Shown here: positions 39,190-52,674 of the stretch, piece after piece
Position numbering within the stretch: the stretch's first letter is position 1
Layout of the letters: every line of letters starts with the position of its first letter
Origin: Gordius sp. MW1
Lineage: Eukaryota; Nematomorpha; Gordioida; Gordea; Gordiidae
NCBI GenBank assembly: GCA_964036665.1
Contig: OZ038526.1
Coordinates: 16,182,001 to 16,246,000, forward strand
DNA length: 64,000 nt
Reading direction: 5' to 3'
Made by a program: the position numbers and the translations under genes
Notes under the pieces: model-generated
Databases searched by the model: none
Told to the model about the DNA's origin: nothing
What the model saw: only the letters and a program-made list of their open reading frames with translations

Positions 39190-41000
39190 AAAATGATAGT
39201 TCTCGCAGCTTAAAACCTCTTTTCGGAAGTCAATCGAGGATAATAGGATTCTCAAATTGGCTTACTTTTATATATTTTTTCATGCTCTTTCACATAGAAT
39301 CGAAAAAAATAAATATTTTTACCTCAAAATTTTCACATATTTTTCTTTGAACCGTATTCATCCGATGAAAGTTGTCGTTTTCAGACGTGGTTTCTATGAT
39401 CCCAAGTAAAAATTTATCAGAATTTAAAAACTATCACTTTGAAATCATGATCGCATAGAGCAGTTTTCAAAAATTAAGCACTCACGTTGCGATACAACAA
39501 ACTAATCGCAACAAAAAAACGTTGTCTTTTGTCAAAATGATAGTTCTCGCAGCTTAAAACCTCTTTTCGGAAGTCAATCGAGGATAATAGGATTCTCAAA
39601 TTGGCTTACTTTTATATATTTTTTCATGCTCTTTCACATAGAATCGAAAAAAATAAATATTTTTACCTCAAAATTTTTCATATATTTTTCTTTGAACCGT
39701 ATTCATCCGATGAAAGTTGTCGTTTTCAGACGTGGTTTCTATGATCCCAAGTAAAAATTTATCAGAATCTAAAAACTATTACTTTTAAATCATGATCGCA
39801 TAGAGCAGTTTTCAAAAATTAAGCACTCACGTTGCGATACAACAAACTAATCGCAACAATAAAACGTTGTCTTTTGTCAAAATGATAGTTCTCGCAGCTT
39901 AAAACCTCTTTTCGGAAGTCAATCGAGGATAATAGGATTCTCAAATTGGCTTACTTTTATATATTTTTTCATGCTCTTTCACATAGAATCAAAAAAAAAT
40001 AAATATTTTTACCTCAAAATTTTCACATATTTTTCTTTGAACCGTATTCATCCGATGAAAGTTGTCGTTTTCAGACGTGGTTTCTATGATCTCAAGTAAA
40101 AATTTATCAGAATCTAAAAACTATCACTTTGAAATCATGATCGCATAGAGCAGTTTTCAAAAATTAAGCACTCACGTTGCGATACAACAAACTAATCGCA
40201 ACAATAAAACGTTGTCTTTTGTCAAAATGATAGTTCTCGCAGCTCAAAACAACTTTTCGGAAGTCAATCGAGGATAATAGGATTCTCAAATTGGCTTACT
40301 TTTATATATTTTTTCATGCTCTTTCACATAGAATCGAAAAAAATAAATATTTTTACCTCAAAATTTTCACATATTTTTCTTTGAACCGTATTCATCCGAT
40401 GAAAGTTGTCGTTTTCAGACGTGGTTTCTATGATCCCAAGTAAAAATTTATCAGAATCTAAAAACTATCACTTTGAAATCATGATCGCATAGAGCAGTTT
40501 TCAAAAATTAAGCACTCACGTTGCGATACAACAAACTAATCGCAACAATAAAACGTTGTCTTTTGAAAATCATAGTTCTCGCAGCTCAAAACCACTTTTC
40601 GGAAGTCAATCGAGGATAATAGGATTCTCAAATTGGCTTACTTTTATATATTTTTTCATGCTCTTTCACATAGAATCGAAAAAAATAAATATTTTCACCT
40701 CAAAAATTTTCACATATTTTCTTTGAACCGTATTCATCCGATGAAAGTTGTCGTTTTCAGACGTGGTTTCTATGATCCCAAGTAAAAATTTATCAGAATC
40801 TAAAAACTATCACTTTGAAATCATGATCGCATAGAGCAGTTTTCAAAAATTAAGCACCCACGTTGCGATACAACAAACTAATCGCAACAATAAAACGTTG
40901 TCTTTTGTCAAAATGATAGTTCTCGCAGCTTAAAACCTCTTTTCGGAAGTCAATCGAGGATAATAGGATTCTAAAATTGGCTTACTTTTATATATTTTTT
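39190..41000 (+). repeat. ~1.8-kb module, copy 3 of 3
   Basis: Matches 27330-29140 at an offset of about 11,860 bp through CGCAACAAAAAAACG (39508), ACTTTTAAATC, the AAAAAAAAATAAAT linker, GAAAATCATAG (40565) and GATTCTAAAATTGG near 40970. It lacks AAAATGAAGC and has private changes GATCTCAAG near 40090, AAAACAACTTTTCGG near 40249 and ATTTTCACCTC near 40693. It is the most diverged of the three copies. Confidence 0.72.
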
Positions 41001-41650
41001 TATGCTCTTTCACATAGAATCGAAAAAAATAAAAAATTTTACCTCAAAATTTTTCACATAATTTCTTTGAACCGTATTCATCCGATGAAAGTTGTCGTTT
41101 TCAGACGTGGTTTCTATGATCCCAAGTAAAAATTTATCAGAATTTAAAAACTATTACTTTGAAATCATGATCGCATAGAGCAGTTTTCAAAAATTAAGCA
41201 CTCACGTTGCGATACAACAAACTAATCGCAACAATAAAACGTTGTCTTTTGTCAAAATGATAGTTCTCGCAGCTTAAAACCTCTTTTCGGAAGTCAATCG
41301 AGTATAATAGGATTCTCAAATTGGCTTACTTTTATATATTTTTTCATGCTTTTTCACATAGAATCGAAAAAAATAACCTCAAAATTTTTCATATATTTTT
41401 CTTTGAACCGTATTCATCCGATGAAAGTTGTCGTTTTCAGACGTGGTTTCTATGATCCCAAGTAAAAATTTATCAGAATTTAAAAACTATTAATTTGAAA
41501 TCATGATCGCATAGAGCAGTTTTCAAAAATTAAGCACCCACCTTGCGATACAACAAACTAATGGCAACAATAAAACGTTGTCTTTTGTCAAAATGATAGT
41601 TCTCGCAGCATAAAACCTCTTTTCGGAAGTCAATCGAGGATAATAGGATT
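41001..41650 (+). repeat. Satellite units preceding the 1369-bp higher-order block
   Basis: Two monomers. The second has an unusually short linker, the A-run and TAA running directly into CCTC near 41377 (about 9 bp missing). Private changes include CGAGTATAATAGG near 41301 and CACCTTGCG near 41539, which alters the base just before the left arm of the inverted repeat. Nothing else is seen. Confidence 0.65.
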
Positions 41651-44610
41651 CTCAAATTGGCTTACTTATATATATTTTTTCATGCTCTTTCACATAGAAT
41701 CGAAAAAAATAAAAAATTTTACCTCAAAATATTTCACATATTTTTCTTTGAACCGTATTCATCCGATGAAAGTTGTCGTTTTCAGACGTGGTTGATCCCT
41801 AGTAAGAATTTATCAGAATTTAAAAACTATTACTTTGAAATCATGATCGCATAGAGCAGTTTTCAAAAATTAAGCATTCACGTTGCGATACAACAAACTA
41901 ATCGCAACAATAAAACGTTGTCTTTTGTCAAAATGATAGTTCTCGCAGCTTAAAACCTCTTTTCGGAAGTCAATCGAGGATAATAGGATTCCCAAATTGG
42001 CTTACTTATATATATTTTTTCATGCTCTTTTACATAGAATCGAAAAAAATAAAAAATTTTACCTCAAAATTTTTCACATAATTTCTTTGAACCTTATTCA
42101 TTCGATGAAAGTTGTCGTTTTCAGACGTGGTTGATCCCAAGTAAAAATTTATCAGAATTTAAAAACTATTACTTTGAAATCATGATCGCATAGAGCAGTT
42201 TTCAAAAATTAAGCACTCACGTTGCGATACAACAAACTAATCGCAACAATAAAACGTTGTCTTTTGTCAAGATGATAGTTCTCGCAGCTTAAAACCTCTT
42301 TTCGGAAGTCAATCGAGGATAATAGGATTCTCAAATTGGCTTACTTTTATATATTTTTTCATGCTCTTTCACATAGAATCGAAAAAAATAAAAAATTTTA
42401 CCTCAAAAATTTTCACATATTTTTCTTTGAACCGTATTCATCCGATGAAAGTTGTCGTTTTCAGACGTGGTTTCTATGATCCCAAGTAAAAATTTATCAG
42501 AATTTAAAAACTATTACTTTGAAATCATGATCGCATAGAGCAGTTTTCAAAAATTAATCACCCACGTTGCGATACAACAAACTAATCGCAACAATAAAAC
42601 GTTGTCTTTTGTCAAAATGATAGTTCTCGCAGCTCAAAACCTCTTTTCGGAAGTCAATCGAGGATAATAGGATTCTCAAATTGGCTTACTTATATATATT
42701 TTTTCATGCTCTTTCACATAGAATCGAAAAAAATAAAAAATTTTACCTCAAAATATTTCACATATTTTTCTTTGAACCGTATTCATCCGATGAAAGTTGT
42801 CGTTTTCAGACGTGGTTTCTATGATCCCAAGTAAAAATTTATCAGAATTTAAAAACTATCACTTTGAAATCATGATCGCATAGAGCAGTTTTCAAAAATT
42901 AAGCACTCACGTTGCGATACAACAAACTAATCGCAACAATAAAACGTTGTCTTTTGTCAAAAGGATAGTTCTCGCAGCTTAAAACCTCTTTTCGGAAGTC
43001 AATCGAGGATAATAGGATTCTCAAATTGGCTTACTTATATATATTTTTTCATGCTCTTTCACATAGAATCGAAAAAAATAAAAAATTTTACCTCAAAATA
43101 TTTCACATATTTTTCTTTGAACCGTATTCATCCGATGAAAGTTGTCGTTTTCAGACGTGGTTGATCCCTAGTAAGAATTTATCAGAATTTAAAAACTATT
43201 ACTTTGAAATCATGATCGCATAGAGCAGTTTTCAAAAATTAAGCACTCACGTTGCGATACAACAAACTAATCGCAACAATAAAACGTTGTCTTTTGTCAA
43301 AATGATAGTTCTCGCAGCTTAAAACCTCTTTTCGGAAGTCAATCGAGGATAATAGGATTCCCAAATTGGCTTACTTATATATATTTTTTCATGCTCTTTT
43401 ACATAGAATCGAAAAAAATAAAAAATTTTACCTCAAAATTTTTCACATAATTTCTTTGAACCTTATTCATTCGATGAAAGTTGTCGTTTTCAGACGTGGT
43501 TGATCCCAAATAAAAATTTATCAGAATTTAAAAACTATTACTTTGAAATCATGATCGCATAGAGCAGTTTTCAAAAATTAAGCACTCACGTTGCGATACA
43601 ACAAACTAATCGCAACAATAAAACGTTGTCTTTTGTCAAGATGATAGTTCTCGCAGCTTAAAACCTCTTTTCGGAAGTCAATCGAGGATAATAGGATTCT
43701 CAAATTGGCTTACTTTTATATATTTTTTCATGCTCTTTCACATAGAATCGAAAAAAATAAAAAATTTTACCTCAAAAATTTTCACATATTTTTCTTTGAA
43801 CCGTATTCATCCGATGAAAGTTGTCGTTTTCAGACGTGGTTTCTATGATCCCAAGTAAAAATTTATCAGAATTTAAAAACTATTACTTTGAAATCAGTAT
43901 CGCATAGAGCAGTTTTCAAAAATTAATCACCCACGTTGCGATACAACAAACTAATCGCAACAATAAAACGTTGTCTTTTGTCAAAAGGATAGTTCTCGCA
44001 GCTTAAAACCTCTTTTCGGAAGTCAATCGAGGATAATAGGATTCTCAAATTGGCTTACTTATATATATTTTTTCATGCTCTTTCACATAGAATCGAAAAA
44101 AATAAAAAATTTTACCTCAAAATATTTCACATATTTTTCTTTGAACCGTATTCATCCGATGAAAGTTGTCGTTTTCAGACGTGGTTGATCCCTAGTAAGA
44201 ATTTATCAGAATTTAAAAACTATTACTTTGAAATCATGATCGCATAGAGCAGTTTTCAAAAATTAAGCACTCACGTTGCGATACAACAAACTAATCGCAA
44301 CAATAAAACGTTGTCTTTTGTCAAAATGATAGTTCTCGCAGCTTAAAACCTCTTTTCGGAAGTCAATCGAGGATAATAGGATTCCCAAATTGGCTTACTT
44401 ATATATATTTTTTCATGCTCTTTTACATAGAATCGAAAAAAATAAAAAATTTTACCTCAAAATTTTTCACATAATTTCTTTGAACCTTATTCATTCGATG
44501 AAAGTTGTCGTTTTCAGACGTGGTTGATCCCAAGTAAAAATTTATCAGAATTTAAAAACTATTACTTTGAAATCATGATCGCATAGAGCAGTTTTCAAAA
44601 ATTAAGCACT
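41651..44610 (+). repeat. 1369-bp tetramer and 1024-bp trimer higher-order block
   Basis: Units with a 5-bp deletion (GTGGTTGATCCC instead of GTGGTTTCTATGATCCC) form the signature. GGTTGATCCCTAGTAAG occurs near 41792, 43161 and 44185, spaced 1369 and 1024 bp. Each is followed by a unit with CCCAAATTGG, CTTTTACATAG, CCTTATTCATTCG and a second 5-bp-deleted site, and then by CAAGATGATAG. CAAAAGGATAG near 42960 and 43984 shares the 1024-bp spacing. The trimer lacks one unit of the tetramer. CAGTATCGC near 43895 is private. Confidence 0.8.
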
Positions 44611-47600
44611 CACGTTGCGATACAACAAACTAATCGCAACAATAAAACGTTGTCTTTTGTCAAGATGATAGTTCTCGCAGCTTAAAACCTCTTTTCGGAA
44701 GTCAATCGAGGATAATAGGATTCTCAAATTGGCTTACTTTTATATATTTTTTCATGCTCTTTCACATAGAATCGAAAAAAATAAAAAATTTTACCTCAAA
44801 AATTTTCACATATTTTTCTTTGAACCGTATTCATCCGATGAAAGTTGTCGTTTTCAGACGTGGTTTCTATGATCCCAAGTAAAAATTTATCAGAATTTAA
44901 AAACTATTACTTTGAAATCATGATCGCATAGAGCAGTTTTCAAAAATTAATCACCCACGTTGCGATACAACAAACTAATCGCAACAATAAAACGTTGTCT
45001 TTTGTCAAAATGATAGTTCTCGCAGCTCAAAACCTCTTTTCGGAAGTCAATCGAGGATAATAGGATTCTCAAATTGGCTTACTTATATATATTTTTTCAT
45101 GCTCTTTCACATAGAATCGAAAAAAATAAATATTTTTACCTCAAAATATTTCACATATTTTTCTTTGAACCGTATTCATCCGATGAAAGTTGTCGTTTTC
45201 AGACGTGGTTTCTATGATCCCAAGTAAAAATATATCAGAATCTAAAAACTATTACTTTTAAATCATGATCGCATAGAGCAGTTTTCAAAAATTAAGCACC
45301 CACGTTGCGATACAACAAACTAATCGCAACAATAAAACGTTGTCTTTTGTCAAAATGATAGTTCTCGCAGCTTAAAACCTCTTTTCGGAAGTCAATCGAG
45401 GATAATAGGATTCTCAAATTGGCTTACTTTTATATATTTTTTCATGCTCTTTCACATAGAATCAAAAAAAAAAAAATTTTACCTCAAAAATTTTCACATA
45501 TTTTTCTTTGAACCGTATTCATCCGATGAAAGTTGTCGTTTTCAGACGTGGTTTCTATGATCCCAAGTAAAAATTTATCAGAATCTAAAAACTATTACTT
45601 TTAAATCATGATCGCATAGAGCAGTTTTCAAAAATTAAGCACCCACGTTGCGATACAACAAACTAATCGCAACAATAAAACGTTGTCTTTTGTCAAAATG
45701 ATAGTTCTCGCAGCTTAAAACCTCTTTTCGGAAGTCAATCGAGGATAATAGGATTCTCAAATTGGCTTACTTTTATATATTTTTTCATGCTCTTTCACAT
45801 AGAATCAAAAAAAAAAAAATTTTACCTCAAAAATTTTCACATATTTTTCTTTGAACCGTATTCATCCGATGAAAGTTGTCGTTTTCAGACGTGGTTTCTA
45901 TGATCCCAAGTAAAAATTTATCAGAATCTAAAAACTATTACTTTGAAATCATGATCGCATAGAGCAGTTTTCAAAAATTACTCACGTTGCGATACAACAA
46001 ACTAATCGCAACAATAAAACGTTGTCTTTTGTCAAAATGATAGTTCTCGCAGATTAAAACCTCTTTTCGGAAGTCAATCGAGGATAATAGGATTCCCAAA
46101 TTGGCTTACTTATATATATTTTTTCATGCTCTTTTACATAGAATCGAAAAAAATAAAAAAAATTTACCTCAAAATTTTTCACATAATTTCTTTGAACCGT
46201 ATTCATTCGATGAAAGTTGTCGTTTTCAGACGTGGTTTCTATGATCCCTAGTAAAAATTTATCAGAATTTAAAAACGATTACTTTGAAATCATGATCGCA
46301 TAGATCAGTTTTCAAAAATTAAGCACTCACGTTGCGATACAACAAACTAATCGCAACAATAAAACGTTGTCTTTTGTCAAGATGATAGTTCTCGCAGCTT
46401 AAAACCTCTTTTCGGAAGTCAATCGAGGATAATAGGATTCTCAAATTGGCTTACTTTTATATATTTTTTCATGCTCTTTCACATAGAATCGAAAAAAATA
46501 AAAAATTTTACCTCAAAAATTTTCACATATTTTTCTTTGAACCGTATTCATCCGATGAAAGTTGTCGTTTTCAGACGTGGTTTCTATGATCCCAAGTAAA
46601 AATTTATCAGAATTTAAAAACTATTACTTTGAAATCATGATCGCATAGAGCAGTTTTCAAAAATTAATCACCCACGTTGCGATACAACAAACTAATCGCA
46701 ACAATAAAACGTTGTCTTTTGTCAAAATGATAGTTCTCGCAGCTCAAAACCTCTTTTCGGAAGTCAATCGAGGATAATAGGATTCTCAAATTGGCTTACT
46801 TATATATATTTTTTCATGCTCTTTCACATAGAATCGAAAAAAATAAATATTTTTACCTCAAAATATTTCACATATTTTTCTTTGAACCGTATTCATCCGA
46901 TGAAAGTTGTCGTTTTCAGACGTGGTTTCTATGATCCCAAGTAAAAATATATCAGAATCTAAAAACTATTACTTTTAAATCATGATCGCATAGAGCAGTT
47001 TTCAAAAATTAAGCACCCACGTTGCGATACAACAAACTAATCGCAACAATAAAACGTTGTCTTTTGTCAAAATGATAGTTCTCGCAGCCAAAAACCTCTT
47101 TTCGGAAGTCAATCGAGGATAATAGGATTCTCAAATTGGCTTACTTTTATATATTTTTTCATGCTCTTTCACATAGAATCAAAAAAAAAAAAATTTTACC
47201 TCAAAAATTTTCACATATTTTTCTTTGAACCGTATTCATCCGATGAAAGTTGTCGTTTTCAGACGTGGTTTCTATGATCCCAAGTAAAAATTTATCAGAA
47301 TCTAAAAACTATTACTTTTAAATCATGATCGCATAGAGCAGTTTTCAAAAATTAAGCACCCACGTTGCGATACAACAAACTAATCGCAACAATAAAACGT
47401 TGTCTTTTGTCAAAATGATAGTTCTCGCAGCTTAAAACCTCTTTTCGGAAGTCAATCGAGGATAATAGGATTCTCAAATTGGCTTACTTTTATATATTTT
47501 TTCATGCTCTTTCACATAGAATCAAAAAAAAAAAATTTTACCTCAAAAATTTTCACATATTTTTCTTTGAACCGTATTCATCCGATGAAAGTTGTCGTTT

Positions 47601-48090
47601 TCAGACGTGGTTTCTATGATCCCAAGTAAAAATTTATCAGAATCTAAAAACTATTACTTTGAAATCATGATCGCATAGAGCAGTTTTCAAAAATTACTCA
47701 CGTTGCGATACAACAAACTAATCGCAACAATAAAACGTTGTCTTTTGTCAAAATGATAGTTCTCGCAGATTAAAACCTCTTTTCGGAAGTCAATCGAGGA
47801 TAATAGGATTCCCAAATTGGCTTACTTATATATATTTTTTCATGCTCTTTTACATAGAATCGAAAAAAATAAAAAAATTTTACCTCAAAATTTTTCACAT
47901 AATTTCTTTGAACCGTATTCATTCGATGAAAGTTGTCGTTTTCAGACGTGGTTTCTATGATCCCTAGTAAAAATTTATCAGAATTTAAAAACGATTACTT
48001 TGAAATCATGATCGCATAGATCAGTTTTCAAAAATTAAGCACTCACGTTGCGATACAACAAACTAATCGCAACAATAAAACGTTGTCTTT
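44600..48090 (+). repeat. 1716-bp pentameric higher-order repeat, two copies
   Basis: Offsets of 1716-1717 bp are shared by CAAGATGATAG (44661/46378), CAAAATATTTCAC (45141/46858), the pure A-run linkers (near 45460/47180 and 45805/47525) and a 4-bp-shortened site AAAATTACTCACG (45978/47694 for TTACTC). Copy 1 is about 44600-46320 and copy 2 about 46327-48040. AAAAACGATTAC and TAGATCAG (near 46272 and 47988) also recur. GCAGCCAAAAACC near 47085 is private to copy 2. Confidence 0.8.
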
Positions 48091-48369
48091 TGTCAAAATG
48101 ATAGTTCTCGCAGCTTAAAACCTCTTTTCGGAAGTCAATCAGGGATAATAGGATTCTCAAATTGGCTTACTTTTATATATTTTTTCATGCTCTTTCACAT
48201 AGAATCGAAAAAAATAAAAAATTTTACCTCAAAAATTTTCACATATTTTTCTTTGAACCGTATTCATCCGATGAAAGTTGTCGTTTTCAGACGTGGTTTC
48301 TATGATCCCAAGTAAAAATTTATCAGAATTTAAAAACTATTACTTTGAAATCATGATCGCATAGAGCAG
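48091..48369 (+). repeat. Satellite unit joining the 1716-bp and 2414-bp blocks
   Basis: A single ordinary monomer. It carries CAATCAGGGATAAT near 48138 in place of CAATCGAGGATAAT, a private change that removes the TCGA site. No other signal is seen. Confidence 0.6.
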
Positions 48370-50260
48370 TTTTCAAAAATTAAGCACTCACGCACGTTGC
48401 GATACAACAAACTAATCGCAACAATAAAACGTTGTCTTTTGTCAAAATGATAGTTCTCGCAGCTTAAAACCTCTTTTCGGAAGTCAATCGAGGATAATAG
48501 GATTCTCAAATTGGCTTACTTTTATATATTTTTTCATGCTCTTTCACATAGAATCGAAAAAAATAAAAAATTTTACCTCAAAAATTTTCACATATTTTTC
48601 TTTGAACCGTATTCATCCGATGAAAGTTGTCGTTTTCAGACGTGGTTTCTATGATCCCAAGTAAAAATATATCAGAATCTAAAAACTATTACTTTGAAAT
48701 CATGATCGCATAGAGCAGTTTTCAAAAATTAAGCAATCAAGTTGCGATACAACAAACTAATCGCAACAATAAAACGTTGTCTTTTGTCAAAATGATAGTT
48801 CTCGCAGCTTAAAACCTCTTTTCGGAAGTCAATCGAGGATAATAGGATTCTCAAATTGGCTTACTTTTATATATTTTTTTATGCTCTTTCACATAGAATC
48901 GAAAAAAATAAAAACTTTTACCTCAAAAATTTTCACATATTTTTCTTTGAACCGTATTCATCCGATGAAAGTTGTCGTTTTCAGACGTGGTTGCTATGAT
49001 CCCAAGTAAAAATTTATCAGAATTTAAAAACTATTACTTTGAAATCATGATCGCATAGAGCAGTTTTCAAAAATTAAGCACCCACGTTGCGATACAACAA
49101 ACTAATCGCAACAATAAAACGTTGTCTTTTGTCAAAATGATAGTTCTCGCAGCTTAAAACCTCTTTTCGGAAGTCAATCGAGGATAATAGGATTCTCAAA
49201 TTGGCTTACTTTTATATATTTTTTCATGCTCTTTCACATAGTATCAAAAAAAAAAAAAAATTTTACCTCAAAAATTTTCACATATTTTTCTTTGAACCGT
49301 ATTCATCCGATGAAAGTTGTCGTTTTCAGACGTGGTTTCTATGATCCCAAGTAAAAATTTATCAGAATCTAAAAACTATTACTTTGAAATCATGATCGCA
49401 TAGAGCAGTTTTCAAAAATTACTCACGTTGCGATACAACAAACTAATCGCAACAATAAAACGTTGTCTTTTGTCAAAATGATAGTTCTCGCAGATTAAAA
49501 CCTCTTTTCGGAAGTCAATCGAGGATAATAGGATTCCCAAATTGGCTTACTTATATATATTTTTTCATGCTCTTTTACATAGAATCGAAAAAAATAAAAA
49601 AATTTTACCTCAAAATTTTTCACATAATTTCTTTGAACCGTATTCATTCGATGAAAGTTGTCGTTTTCAGACGTGGTTTCTAATATCCCTAGTAAAAATT
49701 TATCAGAATTTAAAAACTATTACTTTGAAATCATGATCGCATAGAGCAGTTTTCAAAAATTAAGCACTCACGTTGCGATACAACAAACTAATCGCAACAA
49801 TAAAACGTTGTCTTTTGTCAAAATGATAGTTCTCGCAGCTTAAAACCTCTTTTCGGAAGTCAATCGAGGATAATAGGATTCTCAAATTGGCTTACTTTTA
49901 TATATTTTTTCATGCTCTTTCACATAGAATCGAAAAAAATAAAAAATTTTACCTCAAAAATTTTCACATATTTTTCTTTGAACCGTATTCATCCGATGAA
50001 AGTTGTCGTTTTCAGACGTGGTTTCTATGATCCCAAGTAAAAATTTATCAGAATTTAAAAACTATTACTTTGAAATCATGATCGCATAGAGCAGTTTTCA
50101 AAAATTAAGCACTCACGTTGCGATACAACAAACTAATCGCAACAATAAAACGTTGTCTTTTGTCAAAATGATAGTTCTCGCAGCTTAAAACCTCTTTTCG
50201 GAAGTAAATCGAGGATAATAGGATTCTCAAATTGGCTTACTTTTATATATTTTTTCATGC
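48370..50260 (+). repeat. 2414-bp heptameric higher-order repeat, copy 1
   Basis: Constant 2414-bp offsets to the next copy are seen for a 4-bp duplication CACGCACG (48391/50805 for CGCACG), GGTTGCTATG (48991/51405 for TTGCT) and ATTACTCACG (49419/51833). The unit with ATTACTCACG also carries the long A-run linker and is followed by a CCCAAATTGG unit with CTTTTACATAG, as in the pentameric block, so the heptamer probably grew from it. Confidence 0.78.
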
Positions 50261-50783
50261 TCTTTCACATAGAATCGGAAAAATAAATATTTTTACCTCA
50301 AAATTTTTCACATATTTTTCTTTGAACCGTATTCATCCGATGAAAGTTGTCGTTTTCAGACGTGGTTTCTATGATCCCAAGTAAAAATTTATCAGAATTT
50401 AAAAACTATTACTTTGAAATCATGATCGCATAGAGCAGTTTTCAAAAATTAAGCAATCAAGTTGCGATACAACAAACTAATCGCAACAATAAAACGTTGT
50501 CTTTTGTCAAAATGATATTTCTCGCAGCTTAAAACCTCTTTTCGGAAGTCAATCGAGGATAATAGGATTCCCAAATTGGCTTACTTATATATATTTTTTC
50601 ATGCTCTTTTACATAGAATCGAAAAAAATAAAAAAATTTTACCTCAAAATTTTTCACATAATTTCTTTGAACCGTATTCATTCGATGAAAGTTGTCGTTT
50701 TCAGACGTGGTTTCTATGATCCCTAGTAAAAATTTATCAGAATTTAAAAACTATTACTTTGAAATCATGATCGCATAGATCAG
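50261..50783 (+). repeat. Satellite units between heptamer copies
   Basis: One to two monomers. Here the linker form GAATCGGAAAAATAAAT (near 50274) first appears; it becomes common after 53.3 kb. GATATTTCTCG near 50515 repeats a variant otherwise seen at 11.5-31.4 kb. Confidence 0.65.
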
Positions 50784-52674
50784 TTTTCAAAAATTAAGCA
50801 CTCACGCACGTTGCGATACAACAAACTAATCGCAACAATAAAACGTTGTCTTTTGTCAAAATGATAGTTCTCGCAGCTTAAAACCTCTTTTCGGAAGTCA
50901 ATCGAGGATAATAGGATTCTCAAATTGGCTTACTTTTATATATTTTTTCATGCTCTTTCACATAGAATCGAAAAATATAAAAAATTTTACCTCAAAAATT
51001 TTCACATATTTTTCTTTAAACCGTATTCATCCGATGAAAGTTGTCGTTTTCAGACGTGGTTTCTATGATCCCAAGTAAAAATATATCAGAATCTAAAAAC
51101 TATTACTTTGAAATCATGATCGCATAGAGCAGTTTTCAAAAATTAAGCAATCAAGTTGCGATACAACAAACTAATCGCAACAATAAAACGTTGTCTTTTG
51201 TCAAAATGATAGTTCTCGCAGCTTAAAACCTCTTTTCGGAAGTCAATCGAGAATAATAGGATTCTCAAATTGGCTTACTTTTATATATTTTTTTATGCTC
51301 TTTCACATAGAATCGAAAAAAATAAAAAATTTTACCTCAAAAATTTTCACATATTTTTCTTTGAACCGTATTCATCCGATGAAAGTTGTCGTTTTCAGAC
51401 GTGGTTGCTATGATCCCAAGTAAAAATTTATCAGAATTTAAAAACTATTACTTTGAAATCATGATCGCATAGAGCAGTTTTCAAAAATTAAGCACCCACG
51501 TTGCGATACAACAAACTAATCGCAACAATAAAACGTTGTCTTTTGTCAAAATGATAGTTCTCGCAGCTTAAAACCTCTTTTCGGAAGTCAATCGAGGATA
51601 ATAGGATTCTCAAATTGGCTTACTTTTATATATTTTTTCATGCTCTTTCACATAGAATCAAAAAAAAAAAAAAATTTTACCTCAAAAATTTTCACATATT
51701 TTTCTTTGAACCGTATTCATCCGATGAAAGTTGTCGTTTTCAGACGTGGTTTCTATGATCCCAAGTAAAAATTTATCAGAATCTAAAAACTATTACTTTG
51801 AAATCATGATCGCATAGAGCAGTTTTCAAAAATTACTCACGTTGCGATACAACAAACTAATCGCAACAATAAAACGTTGTCTTTTGTCAAAATGATAGTT
51901 CTCGCAGATTAAAACCTCTTTTCGGAAGTCAATCGAGGATAATAGGATTCCCAAATTGGCTTACTTATATATATTTTTTCATGCTCTTTTACATAGAATC
52001 GAAAAAAATAAAAAAATTTTACCTCAAAATTTTTCACATAATTTCTTTGAACCGTATTCATTCGATGAAAGTTGTCGTTTTCAGACGTGGTTTCTATGAT
52101 CCCTAGTAAAAATTTATCAGAATTTAAAAACTATTACTTTGAAATCATGATCGCATAGAGCAGTTTTCAAAAATTAAGCACTCACGTTGCGATACAACAA
52201 ACTAATCGCAACAATAAAACGTTGTCTTTTGTCAAAATGATAGTTCTCGCAGCTTAAAACCTCTTTTCGGAAGTCAATCGAGGATAATAGGATTCTCAAA
52301 TTGGCTTACTTTTATATATTTTTTCATGCTCTTTCACATAGAATCGAAAAAAATAAAAAATTTTACCTCAAAAATTTTCACATATTTTTCTTTGAACCGT
52401 ATTCATCCGATGAAAGTTGTCGTTTTCAGACGTGGTTTCTATGATCCCAAGTAAAAATTTATCAGAATTTAAAAACTATTACTTTGAAATCATGATCGCA
52501 TAGAGCAGTTTTCAAAAATTAAGCACTCACGTTGCGATACAACAAACTAATCGCAACAATAAAACGTTGTCTTTTGTCAAAATGATAGTTCTCGCAGCTT
52601 AAAACCTCTTTTCGGAAGTCAATCGAGGATAATAGGATTCTCAAATTGGCTTACTTTTATATATTTTTTCATGC
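50784..52674 (+). repeat. 2414-bp heptameric higher-order repeat, copy 2
   Basis: Counterpart of 48370-50260. Private differences noticed are GAAAAATATAAA near 50971, CTTTAAACCG near 51015 and ATCGAGAATAATAGG near 51246. The match ends near 52680, where GAATCGAAAAAAAATAAAA faces GAATCGGAAAAATAAAT. Confidence 0.78.
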
